NCBI GenBank assembly: GCA_003290165.1
Contig: QNQO01000510.1
Coordinates: 620,001-684,000 of the forward strand
Source of the DNA: Berberis thunbergii
Taxonomy: Eukaryota > Streptophyta > Magnoliopsida > Ranunculales > Berberidaceae
Length of the DNA: 64,000 bases
Reading direction: 5' to 3'
The notes beneath the pieces are model-generated. The model was not told the DNA's origin. It saw only the letters and a list, made by a program, of their open reading frames with translations, and did no database searches. Within the stretch, counting starts at the first letter, position 1; every line of letters starts with the position of its first letter. Of the stretch, positions 13,386-26,335 are shown in pieces. Both the position numbers and the translations under genes were made by a program.

Positions 13386-16300
13386 CTACTTCTGGATGCA
13401 CACCGGGGGTTATACTTCTAAATACTCCCCTTGATGATCACTCCCCCTCATGATAGTAGATCTTGAATTACTTGGATGATTAAGTCGACGCTAAACCAAT
13501 TTGATGAAGATATATGTAAGGTTGTCACTATACTGAATTTGTTCGACTTCAATCATGATTCTTCATAAAATCGTGTTGGTAGAAGAATTTTATTGGAATG
13601 TGTTTTGTTCAATCTCTTTGATGAAATCTTCTTACATTTGATCAATACATGCAACATTATTGTCACATATTGCAGTCAATTGATCAATAAGTTTGTGTAA
13701 TAGATACCCAAGAAATAGTTGTATTGCAACTCATAAATAAAGAACCTGCATGTGAGTAACCCTTATGAGGGTCAAACAGAGAACTTGAATCTGCATAGTC
13801 AACTAGGTGGGAATGGTTAGTTAAATCACAAGAATAAACTCATATAAATGGTTTCACGAATATAACATGTCATGTAATATATATATAAAGTCTGTGCAAA
13901 ACTATGCTTTGCTAGTACATGCACAGAAAAAATAATTATATCAAGTTATGTAATTGGCACCAAATATAATAATGCACCAATGATACTCACTTGTGGTACT
14001 TCAGAACCGGGTATCCTTTAATTAGTTGATACAAGTCTTTCTTGAGATCTAAAGATCGAACGACTGTAGACATACTAAGTAGATCTTGTAAATTTCTACT
14101 AGTACTTGACTTGATTTGTTGGTCGAGACAAAAATTGTTTTTCCAAGGTCTTTAATTGCAAACAATATTTTCAAGGTCCGATAAGAGTTATTTAACGTAA
14201 ACTGCTAGTATCACAAAACTAGTTAACGATATCATAAGAAAGACATATTGTCAACTTTGCATAACCTTCCTTACACAGATATTCGCTAAGAAAATTATAC
14301 TACATTCTTCTAGAATAGTTCAAATCATATAAAACATGTTCTAGTTGTATTGAATAATTATCTTATAACTTTGCTTCAGGCAAAGTCAATCCTTTAGGGA
14401 TTTGTGTCTAACAAAGTAAATTATTCGGGGATTTATAAATATTTGTGTCTAAATTCTCATAAGTAGTTACGACATTCATAATTTGCATATCAAGTATTCA
14501 AAAACTATAATACTAAATCGAAATGTAGTTATGTTCATAACCGATAATATATTTTATCAAATGTTGGGTTGCTGCAGGATCCCTTATGCCACAAATCTTG
14601 TCATATATCAGACAGTCTCATTTTTTCTCATTTTGTTTTCCTACAAACACTCGCTTGAAACCAATAGGGTTTACACAGTGAGGTGTTTGTACTATAAGTT
14701 CAAATATACCACGTTTCTCAAGGGAACCCATTTCCACTTCGACAATATGTTTCCGTTTTGGCAAGCTCAATGCCAATTTGGACAATATATTGTTATTTGG
14801 CCAATTATTTATTTGTCGACTTTATAGATACGTGGTTTAATATCATTATCATTGCCTTTTTGATAATTTGGTAGCTACCATATATGTGAATATGTCATCG
14901 ATGACCATTTGATTTGATATCACATTTCTCGTGAATATATTGAGATTTCATTATTATCAGGTACTCGAGCCTCTTCCAATCATTTCATTGTCACTGCAGT
15001 AATATGAACCACTTCCAAGGCTTTTAAACATAACCTCCTTAGGAGTGTTATGTCATGCTACTGATGGAGCCATAACCTCTTCAGGAGCGTTGTATAATGC
15101 TCCTGCTGGAGCCATAACCTCTTTCAAAAGCGTTATGTACTGTTACTGCTAGAGCTTCATGACCTCTTCTGAAGCGTCATGTCATGTTATTTCCGAAGCA
15201 TCATGTACAACATTTTCTGGAGCCTATACAACTTCTGCATGAGTTTCAAACATTGCTTCTTCATGAGCATTAGGGCATAAATTTTACAAATTCTCCATTT
15301 TTTGAAGAGTTGAATCTTTGGAACCTATAAGTCTGCCACGCTTCTGACATACAACAAATTCATTAATTGCCTTATTCAAAGTTTGTCTTTCAGGAATACA
15401 AATTCGAGCAGATGTCTACCACGCTTTTAGCGTGTTGTAGATTTACTAGCTGACTTACTTATACTTTGTCCCTCGAGGAGCATGTGTACTCATAGCTGAC
15501 ACATATAATTTTATGGTCCAGATGAGACACATGATTTTACAGTCCAGATGAGACAAAATAGAAGTATTCTAATTCTACACCGTTTTATCTTCGTATCTCC
15601 CCCTAGTGGTGGGAATAGAGCGACACTAAGAAATTTAGGAATATGCAATACTGTGTGTTTCTAGATACTATTAGGTAATCTAGACTATATAAGTAAAAGT
15701 CTTCCAATAAGGTGAAGACGTATAATGGAATGGTTACCGTGCAGAAGCTTCTGGTGTATGATATAACAACTTCGAGAGTGTTATAATCCCAATGAGTTAA
15801 TGAAAATGACTTCTAATGCAGCTTTAGGCTTTCAACATTAGATTTAATGCATATATCTTGAATGTAAGCTTTAGGCTTTATACATATATTTCTAATGTAA
15901 GCTCCAGGCTTCCAACATTAGATGTGATGCATATATGTTGGCATAAAATTTCTTTAGAAACTTCAATAATAAATGGTGGGCCCTTCCAGAGCCATCAATA
16001 AATTGCATAGGTCCAACTACGATAGACACACCCTTTGTGTCGTAAATGCCAGTGTTTAGAGAATGTTCTGACTTGTCAATAAATTATGGGTAATTGCATT
16101 AACAATTAAACAAATATGATTTTCCATCATTTGCAGTTTATAAACCATACATTCAAAGGAAATGTATGCAATAAATAAGTCAAAGAAAACATAATATATT
16201 GCATATGTTTTACAAGTAGCAGGTGTTCTAGACATTTTGAGGTGGTTTATAAAAGAAGTATTAGATATGTAGCAACATGGTGATAACCACCGCTGCTGGC

Positions 16301-18185
16301 GTGATTACTAATGGCTATCTCTGCTGGAGCGGCCTCATACTTAAGGGTATTTATGTTTTGCATTTTCTCTACCTATATATTTTTTACAGTTAAAATTGAC
16401 ACCTACTACAGAAAATATCAGAGACTATGATTTTTCATTAGATCATTTGCTTTGTCTGCTCTTATAAATATATAAATAACTAACTCAAAACCATGAGTAA
16501 AGTAAGACTCTCGATTTTACTACAACGGGAGTAAATTCAAAGAATGAAAGAAATAATGATTATTATATTCCCATTGTATTAAAGTTGTCCTTTTGGTTTT
16601 AATGTAATCTCAATATTTTTCATTGCCTCTTTTGGTATACGACAAACATGTGACTAGTATCCTTTGCAGGAGTTTTATTATTGTACCAGGCAGGAGCTTT
16701 GAACCATGTGGTAAGTGTTGTGACTACTTCTGTTGGGGTAAACACATCTACTGAAATAATTGTTATAGTTACCCCTGCTAGAATGATTATTTGACTATCT
16801 CTTATTGAGTGATTACCACGATGACCACTTCTAGGGCTACCACTTCGGGAGTTGCCATCTTATATATAAGTTATTCACCCATAAGAGATGCAACACTTGG
16901 CACTTGGTCAATAAAATAACTCTATATGAGGTGTGTAATGTATGTGACATGTCACTTAAAAGGTAAATCCCACGTATAAATATATTTTGCAAAATTTAAA
17001 TGGTTAAGTGCATACAAATAATTTTATTTTGCATACCAGATCTAATTTGTTTCACAAACGTTATTTTAAGTAAGTTTGTTTTAAATCAAGCAACACTTGT
17101 GCTTTATTGTTTACTTACTTGAAATAACAATACTTGTTAAAGATTCATGTCCGACAACAAAGTGGTTATAATAAATACCAATTTTGGTGAAAGCAATTAT
17201 GCCCACACTTCACCGTAATTTGATGAATTTAAGTTACCACGGGTAGGAAGGAGTTCCACCTAGGAAACCAAAAATCACATTAAGAGCATACAATACAACA
17301 TTTAACAACCCGGTCAATAAGAACACATGGGCACGCTTACCACTTAGCTTTCCATCCATATCTTTAATTTTAATTGGCTTCATTTCTCAAAACCACCAGG
17401 AAAAACCCATTTTTTCAGAGACAGGTTGGTTTCTTGCACATTCTTTGATGTTTGGCATGCTAATTTCCCTAACTCTCTGTATCTAGTCTTTTCACCAAAT
17501 TTTCAACAAAGTGTTGGGTTTCAAACCAATGAAGAATATAAATAACACAAAGAGGTGGGAGTTCCAACAGAGAAATATGCTGGAGATATTTGAGGTTAGG
17601 CCTAGTGAAGAGGCATATAAATTGGATGTTATTTAATGAAATTATTCTAATAGTTTGATGACAAACAAATTAATTTGAAACCATAAGCAAGCTCAAGAAC
17701 TTCACCAGCAAGGTACTTGAGTACGGCGCATAAGTATACGAGGGTACTATCGCCGATGAGTCTGGCGTGGTTTTCAGCTTTGAGAAACCTAACGATACTG
17801 CTTATGGGGAGATGAAGTTCAGCCTTAAAGGACCTTTAGATGATAATTGACATCGATGGCTAGCCATGCTCACCTTTCGTTGTTTCTTTAGAAGACAATT
17901 TTGGAGACGATCAATGTCAAAAAAAGAAAGGGAAGAAACCGATAATGTATTAATTGTTATCTCAGTTTTGGGCATTTTTCTTCTTGGTTATTCTAATGGG
18001 TTAGATTTTTCTCTTTATGTGAGTGGTTCATGATGAAATTCAGCCTATAATTTGTCCAATTATTAGTACCACCATCAATGTTATCTACCAAACACCATAT
18101 GAATCAAAGTGAAAGTCTATATTGTTATTCTAACATTTGTTCTAACACATGTGTGATACTGTGATGTGTGTAATGAAGGGTATCA
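13386..18185 (-). mobile_element. Truncated Ty1/Copia element, left copy
   Basis: About 4.8 kb nearly colinear with 55056-59784. Read on the minus strand it holds decayed Copia RNase H: at about 13790-13730 YADSSSLFDPHKGYSHAGS resembles the family ADAGYLSDPHKxRSQTGYV, and CDNNVACI then SDNLTYIF follow. Purine tracts (AGGGGGAG, AAGGGGAG) lie near 13420-13450. At 15020-15260 there are degenerate repeats of GGAGCCATAACCTCTT. No frame is open and both LTRs are missing. The left end is fused to receptor-kinase exon 2 at 13386; the right end is fused to Gypsy integrase at about 18186 inside the shared letters TATCA. Confidence 0.82.
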
Positions 18186-19214
18186 CCCCCAAACGGACGG
18201 GCAAACCGAGCGAACCAACGCTTGTCTGGAGACATACTTATGCTGCATGACCAGTGATATACCGACACAGTGGGCTAAATGGTTGTATCTCGCCAAGCAC
18301 TGGTTCAATACCACATTTCATTCAAGCCTGAACACAACCCCTTTTCAAGCTCTCTATGGTTATTCCCCTCCTCTCTTAGCTCTTCCACCAATCAGCTCTC
18401 TCTCTGCTCATTCAGTTCAGCAGTATTTACAAGAACGTGACCGAATGCTGACATTGATCAAAGAAAAATTACAGAAATCCAAGAACGCATGAAAGCATAC
18501 GTTGACAAGCATCAAACAGACAAACATTTCAATACTGGGGATTGGGTGTATTTACGCCTACAACCTTATCGCCAGACCTCAATAAATTTGCGTCGCAACC
18601 TCAAGCTTTCGGCCAAGTTTTATGGGCCCTTGGTCTGTAATAGCAGGAGTCTGTAATAGCAACACCTCAGCTTCCCTTGGTCGACCACAGTGGCAACTTC
18701 CAAGTCGAACCAGTGGCCATTCTCGCTAGGCGTCTCGTTCCTCACCATAACAGAGCTGTTACTCAAATTCTGGTACAATGGTCCAATGTGAGTAAAAAGG
18801 AAGCAACATAGGAAGACTATGCTACCATTACAACGAAGTTCCCTTACTTCCATCCTTGAGGACAAGGATTTACAAGAGGAGAGGGTAATGTCACGAGGGA
18901 AATCAAAATTTTAAAATTTCAGAAGTTGGCGCCTTAAAAACAGAGAGCAGGAGTTTTGTATTTGAATTTTTGCTCCAGTTAGTTAGAAAACACTGTAGAC
19001 TCAACACGTGTTACAAGTTGAGTGTACGGTTTTGTAATTCTGTTATGGAGCTCTAGTATATAAAGACTCCTCTTCCCTTTGAAATAAAACAAAGAAGTTT
19101 AGTTTAGAGGCTCTGGTTCTAAGTAGGAACTTGAGATACGTTGGAGCTCCATGTTCTTCAATCCAACCTTCCAATTGTCTTCCATCTTGTTGTTATTAAG
19201 TCACGATTGTGACA
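18186..19214 (+). mobile_element. Ty3/Gypsy fragment: integrase C-terminal half plus 3' LTR
   Basis: Starts in the integrase catalytic region at the [10 protein letters not shown] motif, which holds the third acidic residue of the D,D,E triad, and runs into the integrase C-terminal domain ([15 protein letters not shown]). A short duplication near 18480 shifts the frame, and the segment at about 18630-18660 has a rearranged repeat of AGTCTGTAATAGCA. A purine tract (AGAGGAGAGGG) precedes a complete LTR at 18889-19214. It closely matches 62957-63754, where the chromodomain-side tail and LTR start are deleted instead. Confidence 0.88.
18889..19214 (+). repeat. Gypsy LTR (3'), complete
   Basis: Starts TGTCACGAGGG and ends GATTGTGACA, with TG...CA ends. 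It contains a TATA-like TATATAAAG near 19057-19066. It matches the 5' LTR at 60958-61285. It is followed directly by the FAN1 5' flank, so it could influence that promoter. Confidence 0.88.
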
Positions 19215-19408
19215 TTAGGGTTCATCAATTTGCAAATTCTTCCTAAGCTACTTAAAAGAATGAAATTGGCGAGAGGCAAAAGGGCCCTCCATCGTCTCTA
19301 TAAAACCAACCACACCCAGAAAGAAGGAAAACCAAAATTGGGAGCAGCTAGAGCAAGGGCAAGGTCTAAGGCAAAGGCAAAGGCATCATCATATTCCTCT
19401 CTTGGTCA
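19215..19408 (+). promoter_or_regulatory. FAN1 5' flank/leader, copy 1
   Basis: Sequence between the Gypsy LTR and the FAN1 ATG. It is nearly identical to 63755-63957 apart from a few substitutions and two short indels. This shared block, continuing into coding sequence, shows that both FAN1 copies come from one duplication event with the LTR already in place. Confidence 0.65.
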
Positions 19409-19747
19409 ATGCTGACAGGAAGAGAGAGCTTGATGAGATAGGTGGGCAAGAGGTGAGCCGGATTCTCCCCAACTATCATTCACTCTTCAATTCCCCCAAA
19501 TCCAAATAAAAAGTACTCTCTCTCTTTCTCCCCCTCTTTCCTCTTCTTATGTCTGTCTATCTCTTCACTAACTCACACTCACTTCATTCATTTTACAGAT
19601 CAATTCCAATATCCCCAAAGAAGAAGCCCCCCAAGGCCAGGGATCTTTTCAAATGCTGGTGGTGGTGGTGGCGAAATGCCTGGTTTCGATCAAGTCACAT
19701 GCGGTCTGCCGTCAGGGGAACTGATTCTGTTCTCAATACTCACCTAG
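19409..19747 (+). pseudogene. FAN1: FAN1 exon 1: N-terminus and UBZ4 zinc-finger remnant
   Basis: The ATG at 19409 gives MLTGRESLMR, then TAG where the family has Leu, then VGKR. A frame change gives RILPNYHSLFNS, like the FAN1 stretch RFLPNRHSLL. At 19690-19747, two frames together give FDQVTC and SAVRGTDSVLNTHL, the pattern of a UBZ4 finger (VTCPVC...NSHLD) with the second Cys lost at the frameshift. A donor GTATAA follows at 19748, splitting the codon after HL. Confidence 0.72.
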
Positions 19748-21930
19748 GTATAATTTCGGAATACAGTCATTACATTTCCCTGCACTTTATAAATGTTTTC
19801 TTTTGAGAGACCCAAATAATGCGAGGATCCCAATACGATCAAGGTCCATTAACATTTCTTGAAAATTTCCCTGTTTAAGTTCTGTTTTCCTTTGAAAGAT
19901 TGCTGACTATTTGGGTCACCTTGAATCAGGTGCTTTCTGTAGATTCAAGATGCTCAAAACTGTTAGGTTTTCTCCCTCGAGAACTTGCTAGATGTATTTC
20001 TCCTCTAATTGTAAAAGTTTAACTTGAACTTTGAGGTATTTACCTACCACTACTTATTTTGCAGATAATAATTATGTTTACATTATATTACGTTATTCTG
20101 AATGAAACATAATATCTGGTGCTTCAGTATTTTTTCCCAGGAACTGAGCTTCATTGTTTTTGCATATTGTCAAGAAGTTCTGTCATTTTTCTATGCTACA
20201 TCTGTTCCAACACTGCTGTTTTACAGTACGATAGATAATTTTATCATTTAAAATAACATTAAAAAAATAGTGTTAATTGAGTAAAAAGGATCGGCTCCTG
20301 TAGAGTATGGACTCCTGTGAATTATAATCAAGTGGGTATGTTTATCACTCAATTTTTTTTTATTATTTTTCTTCTGTCTGGTACTTGAGTTGAATAGGTT
20401 TGCCACCAGGAACATTGTCTACAAGGCGTAAGGAATGTGAGGTAGGCATGCATGCTTTGTAATACGGGAAGGGAAGAATGTGATTACCTTCAATTGTGGC
20501 ATCCCTTGTATCATGAGATAGAGTTCCTTTTTTGTGTTCCTTGTGGTGGTGGAATTGGCGGCTCAATATGTCAATCACTTTATCTTTTAAGGCTTGGTAC
20601 ATGCGTGCCTTTAATGCGGGCATTCTGAAGCTCTAATAAATTTTTTTGGGGAGGATCAAGATGATTTTTGGGAAAGGGATGAGTTTTAGGAAGGCGAAGA
20701 TGGCAGTTGTTGCAAACATTTGATGAGCTAACTTCCTCCATTATGAAAACCTCCTCTTCTGAGTGGTTAACCTTCTTTCCAAGGCCTCAACACGATTCCA
20801 GATTCATTAGAATTTTCTTAGGTTATGCATTCTGCCGTTGTAAAGAAAAGGATGATAGTATCTTCAAATTTGAGGTGAGTTAAGTAGAACCCTCTTCCTT
20901 TACCTTGAAATCTGAAATAAGGACCAACTCATTTACTTGGCAAAAAACCTACTCAACGATTAACAAACCAATGTAAAAATGAAGGAAGAGATATATTCGC
21001 CTAGCCAAATTGCTTATAAAAACCAAAAGCAAAAGATGAAATTAGATTCCGTTCCGATTCACACAGATAGAGCGTGTGGGCTTTTGTGGTCTAGGGCAAA
21101 GATAGAAATTTTGGTTCACCCTAAAAAAACTCCACAAAATTTCCCAACTCACTTTATTTTTAAAAGTGTCAAAGAGAAGGAAAAACATCAGAGTTCTAAG
21201 TTAAAGCAAGTTAAAGCAACGACTGATATGATTGTTTTCGTTTAAACATGCGGTATGCACTGTATGTATGTATACTGTGATATGTTGCATATGTGATACA
21301 ATCTTATGATACATCTCTTAAGGCCCTAATATTATATAATATGTATCACACGATATTCAAAATCACACTCACAATTGATATTTCACAGGCTGCAAGTTTT
21401 CCCTTTTAAGTGGTGTATTCAATCTCTCAGATAATAGCCACATTGTCCTAAATCTAAGCACTTGTTGTACTTCAAAAAGATTCAAATGACGGAGGATAGA
21501 AGATTTATAGGAGAGGTACTAAAGATTTAATGCTATTGATACATACTGCCTCACGGTCATAGGATTTTTAAGGGAGTCGAGTCTGCTTTTTGTCAGAAAA
21601 TTGAGACCAACATTAATGACCTAGCAGGTAACCAATTCAATTCAATCCCCCCTCAGACATTGGCAAACTAAGAAGTTTAGAAGTGCAAAGTAGTATTTGT
21701 ATTTAAGTTTAAAAGTAGGGATGAAAAAAGTCTTGAAAAGTTTGAATTTGAAATGTATAATGATTGTGGTTTTTCTCATGAAAATGACTTATTATTTTTA
21801 TTTCAAATTTAACTTTTGTGAAGAAATTCCCTTAATTTACTTGAATCATTTCTTTTCAAGAACTTAAACCCTTCCACACATCATATGAACCCCAACTCTC
21901 TTATTGGTGGTCTCCCTTTATGTAATAGGA

Positions 21931-22722
21931 GTTTCATCATCATCAAAGCCCATTCCCGATACTTTTGGGATCGGTTACACGGATTTTGGTTCTCCAAGTA
22001 ACGTGATCTTCCCACATATCCTCGTCTAATCCAAGCTCTAGGATGTCTTCATCCAAGTTTTCAACGGTTGTCCGTTCCGTCTATACCCTCCATTAACTTG
22101 CCAATCCAGACATTTTCTAATCGGCATCGTGCTTGATCTCCTCCGTACATGACCAAACCATGTTAAACGCCTTTATCTAATTTTGTCCTCTATGCGTGCT
22201 ACACCCAAATATCTCCTAATTCTTTCATTCCTAATTTATCCTTACGAGTTTTTCACACATCCATCTTAACATACGCATTTTTGCTATCGCCATCCTATGC
22301 GTATGTTGTCCCGTAGTAGCCCAACATTCTAAACCGTATAACATGGCTGGTCAAACAATTGTTTATAGCATTTCCCTTTTAACCTTGCATGCATCTTTCT
22401 ATCGCATTATACTCATGACATCATTCTCCATTTAGTCCAAGCTGTTTTAATCCTATGGTTTACATCTTCCCTAATAGCCCTATTTTTTTGAATTATAGAT
22501 CCTAGATATCGAAAGGCCTCACACTTTGGGACCTCCATGCCTTTGATCTCAATTGCATTATTCCTCCATTGTGATTCACAATTAAAGTTGCACACTAGAT
22601 ATTCTGTCTTCGAACGACTAATTATAAAATCGTTACTTTCTAAAGCGTCGCGCCACCTATCTAATTTTTGACCTAAACCTTCGCTAGTCTCATCAATTAA
22701 GACAATATCATTGTGATTAGTG
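21931..22722 (-). mobile_element. 5'-truncated LINE (RTE-like) reverse-transcriptase end
   Basis: On the minus strand the decayed frame reads DIVLIDETSEGLGQKLDRWR, then SRSKTEYLVCNF, EVPKCEAFRYLGSIIQ and EDVNHRIKTAWTKWR. This is the end of a non-LTR reverse transcriptase: the region after the YADD box, then the thumb. The element ends in GATGATGATGAAAC, a (GAT)n-like 3' tail typical of RTE-type elements. The upstream domains are missing, as expected of 5'-truncated insertion. Stops and frameshifts make it inactive. Confidence 0.85.
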
Positions 22723-23044
22723 AGTTATGCATGATTATGCTTTAGTATTTGTACATAAATTCATTTTGGATTATTTGAAGTAGCTCACACTTCTAGTAGT
22801 GAACAATAAATAATTGTGAACGTTTAGTACTTGTTCATTGTTAACTTATGTATGCTTTTGTTAATATGTTTACATAGTAAAATCTAGAAAGTATAATGTA
22901 ACACCATAAACTATATAGTTCTTTACTGACAATTTTTGGTGAACCAAGAAATAGGGGAGTTGCTGCCACGTAAGCAATGCCTTTAGTTGTGAGTTTGCTT
23001 TTCTTAATCATATTTTTTTTATTAAATTGACTTAATATGAGCAA

Positions 23045-23607
23045 GGATGCATGGACACTTGCGTCGTGTCGGACACAGACACGACACACCGATTCGAAAA
23101 TTTCCCAAAAATGGGACTCAAGGATATGGAGACACGTATTTTTTTTAGTAAGTCATATAAATAGAAATAATCTTCTAATAAAGTGCCTTCCTAGAGTGTC
23201 TTGAAGAAGAAACACCGTTGCAAAAAAAAAAATTTAGATAAAAAGTATAGTAGAGAAGAAGTAGAGGAGAAAATAAACAAATTAGAGAAGAACATAGATT
23301 ACCTTTATACTTTAGTGGTTTTTTGCTCTATTTGTAAAAAATTAAAATTGAAAGTCATTCACTTCAGATGGATCAACAACTATTAAATTAGGTGGTTATT
23401 TGCAACATCTAAAAGTAAAAAATAAAACAAAGTTGGTTTGTGAGTCTTGACTATGTCCTGGCCAAGTTCCGAGTGTATCGGAGGCGTGTCTGACACATTG
23501 ATCACATTGACCATGTGTCTGACACCTGTCGACGCGTTGACCAAGTGTCCGACGCGTGTTGATTTTTGATACGTGTCGAATATGGATACAACAAGTTTTT
23601 GAAGAGG
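23045..23607 (+). repeat. GTGTCGG-type inverted-end repeat element, copy 1
   Basis: Begins GGATGCATGGACACTTGCGT and ends ATGGATACAACAAGTTTTTG. Both end regions are rich in GTGTCGGACAC/GTGTCCGACAC motifs, giving weak inverted ends. The middle (ATGGATCAACAAC, AACATCTAAAAGTAAAAAAT) matches copy 2 at 33567-34031 in reverse orientation. No coding capacity. Probably a non-autonomous DNA element. Confidence 0.7.
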
Positions 23608-23647
23608 CCGTGCTTCCTTGAATACGAGGAAACTCTAATGATCTTAA

Positions 23648-23653
23648 TAAAAG

Positions 23654-23681
<28 letters not shown>
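23648..23681. repeat. Poly(A) run
   Basis: A nearly pure A-tract of about 30 bases, possibly a retroposon tail, with no recognisable body upstream apart from the element ending at 23607. Confidence 0.7.
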
Positions 23682-23684
<3 letters not shown>

Positions 23685-24609
23685 ATGATGTTGATATTAA
23701 GAAAGGAGGGGAAGCATCAATGGAAAGAGAAATTGGCTCCCCCCCAAATTATACATCATGTAATACTAGAGAGATCTTTAAATTTTGTCACATTCTATAG
23801 GTGTGTACTAACATCTCGCTCAATCTTGTTCAGCATTCCCTGTAATCTCAAGGATTCATTGTGCAAATTGCGACTATCTCAAGTTTTAGATTCTGCATTA
23901 AATTTTGATCCCTTGAAATATTGGTTCTACCTTTTTTGTTTTTTATGTGCACAATGTATCTGTTCTGAATTTGTCTTCAATCTCTTCAAAGCTTACTAGC
24001 TGCTGCCTACTTTCCTGGAAATGATTAGTCTGTGGGAAGGGTCTGTGACTTTATCACTTCTCTCGATGGTGATATCGCTTTGATGCTATGGGTGATAATC
24101 TTTTGTCACCATCATCGTTTCTTTCAGAAATACTTCATTAGTTCCAACGACATTTTTCTTCTTTTCTGTTGAATCTGTGTATTACTTCAGTTGGTTCAAA
24201 CAACATTGTTGGCCCATTTGATATGTGGTTTGCCCGCAACATAGCTTAAGTAGGTCCTAGTAGACTCTAGGAAAGCCGAGTGGACAAAGGAATTAATTTA
24301 CATTAAAATCGACTTAAAGTTTTGAAGTGGTAATGTTCAATTCATTGATCTCAAATCTCTTCAAACAGAGTTTTGAACTATTTTACTGTATTTTGGCTGA
24401 TCCTTAAATGTTCCTAAATAGTTTCATTCATAAACCTAAAGGGCAGTAACCATTCCTTAATTTAGAGTAATGTAGGTTTCTTGTGTTATATGGCTTTGAT
24501 ATTAACACGAGAATCTATTCACACCAAAATACTCTTATCTATTGACTCCAATAATTGGATTTTATCTATTCAGGTGCTGACTTCATGGTTAATTAAGTGA
24601 TTACTTGGA

Positions 24610-24699
24610 TACGGACGTCTAACATTTCTTACCCATGATTGATCCTGAAATTTGATTGATTTTAGGTCCATGGTTACGGACGTCTAACATTTCTTACCC
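24610..24699. repeat. 25-bp direct repeat pair
   Basis: TACGGACGTCTAACATTTCT followed by TACCC occurs at 24610-24634 and 24675-24699, separated by 40 bases. It may mark a small insertion or a local slippage duplication. Confidence 0.85.
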
Positions 24700-25924
24700 G
24701 GAAGTATTGGATTGTCAACAAGCAATATAGGGGCTTTGTAGAAATTGAAATGAATAATCTGTCTGTTTAGTATTTCATTTCTAAAATGCGTATAAGGTAT
24801 CTTCATCTAGTTGTTTATGTTATCACAGCTGCCGGCTATCTTTGTTCCCTTGAGTCTATGAAGGAATATGACTATGTATGATTTAAGGGAGGCCCTAAAT
24901 GTGTTTTATGTATCTGAGCTACAAGAAATTTTGATTGACACACATTTAAAGGTGTTTGTATATGTGGTCTTTCTCTCTGATTTCCCTACTTAAATATATA
25001 TGTACAAATGTAATATTAAAATGCAAATGGTTGGGTTCTTGGTAGACTTTTTGTCTTTATTCACCATAAATAATGGGGTGAATTTCAATTGGTGTCTACC
25101 AGTTATAGGGTAATTAAAATTAGAGTTCCCACTATATTTCGTGAGTCAGAAGTGGGGCCGCCCCCTCGTTTTGGATTCTAAGTTCGTCTCAGCAGAAGAC
25201 ATTGTTACGTGGGGAGTTTGGTTGGGGCATCAAGTATACCCTAGGTACCTTAACATAAAAAAATAAAAATTTAGTCCATTTAATTTCTAAAATTTCAACT
25301 GTCCATTTAATTTCTAAAATTCAACTCCAAAGTAGTTTGGACTTATAATGCCACTTAATGGTGGCAATAGTAATAAGTCTGGTCCAATCATGTTTCATGT
25401 ATTTTTTGCCAACCCAAAGACAACCCGTTAAATATTCAGGTTGAGTGCATAGGAAGTAGGACTAAAAGAGCATAAGGAGATGGGCATACAGAAATTGTAA
25501 GTTTTAGCTTGCTTGACATTGTGACAATATTATCTTATGTGTTTGGGGTAGTTTGCTACCGTTTTCGACTTGCATTTACCTTGAGCAAGTCCACACCTTC
25601 TCTATAATATATGATGATATGAGGGGCTAAAGAGTTTTTTGAGCAATTATTTGTTTTTCTTTCGCCAGTTCATAATTTTGAATAGTATGATGTTTATTAA
25701 GTCTCGTGTTAAGGACTCAAAGGAGCTGCTCTTACTCTAAGATTCATAAAATATATAGTGCACTTAGCTTCCCTTGTTAAAATTTGGGCAAAGATGTAGT
25801 TTAAGTTCTAGTATTCATTGAATGATTTCAGCCAATCAACCTACATTGCGTTAGTTAATTAACTTTATTATTATTATTTTAAAATATGATTAAGTTTTTC
25901 TAGTCATTTTCATTACGTGATTTT

Positions 25925-26335
25925 TTCACCTAAACAGTGAACCGAACCGACTTTGTTTAGTTTCAAAATTTTCAAATCGAAACCAAACCGACTATTAACA
26001 AAACCAATTCCGAAACCGAATCGATTCTAATTTATGCAAACCGTAACCGAACCGACTAAAATCGAACCAAAACCGAAATAAAACCAAATCGAACCGACTA
26101 TTTTAAACATATTATATTATTTTTATATAAAATATATATTATTTATTATATATATTCGGTCGGTTCGGTTAAAATCACATAGAAATCGAAAACCGAATCG
26201 ACCACTTCGGTTTTGAATTTAAATCGAACTGAAACCGATTTGGTTTTAAAACTGAAACCGAACCGAATTTAAATCGAACCAATCAGTTCGGTCAGTTTAA
26301 TCGGTTTGGTCAATTTTTTGTTCAACCCTAATTTT
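25925..26335. repeat. CCGAAC-rich palindromic MITE-like element
   Basis: The left half is dense in ACCGAACCGA-type repeats and the right half in the complement (TCGGTTCGGT), around an AT-rich centre near 26110-26155, giving a large imperfect hairpin. The right end is CAACCCTAA, like the right end of the 2446-3928 element. Non-coding. Confidence 0.65.

Noticed and set aside
20363..20623. 86-codon minus-strand open frame in the FAN1 gap
   Set aside because: No family resemblance, no neighbouring exons, and a repeat-rich setting; mentioned only as contents of the gap.
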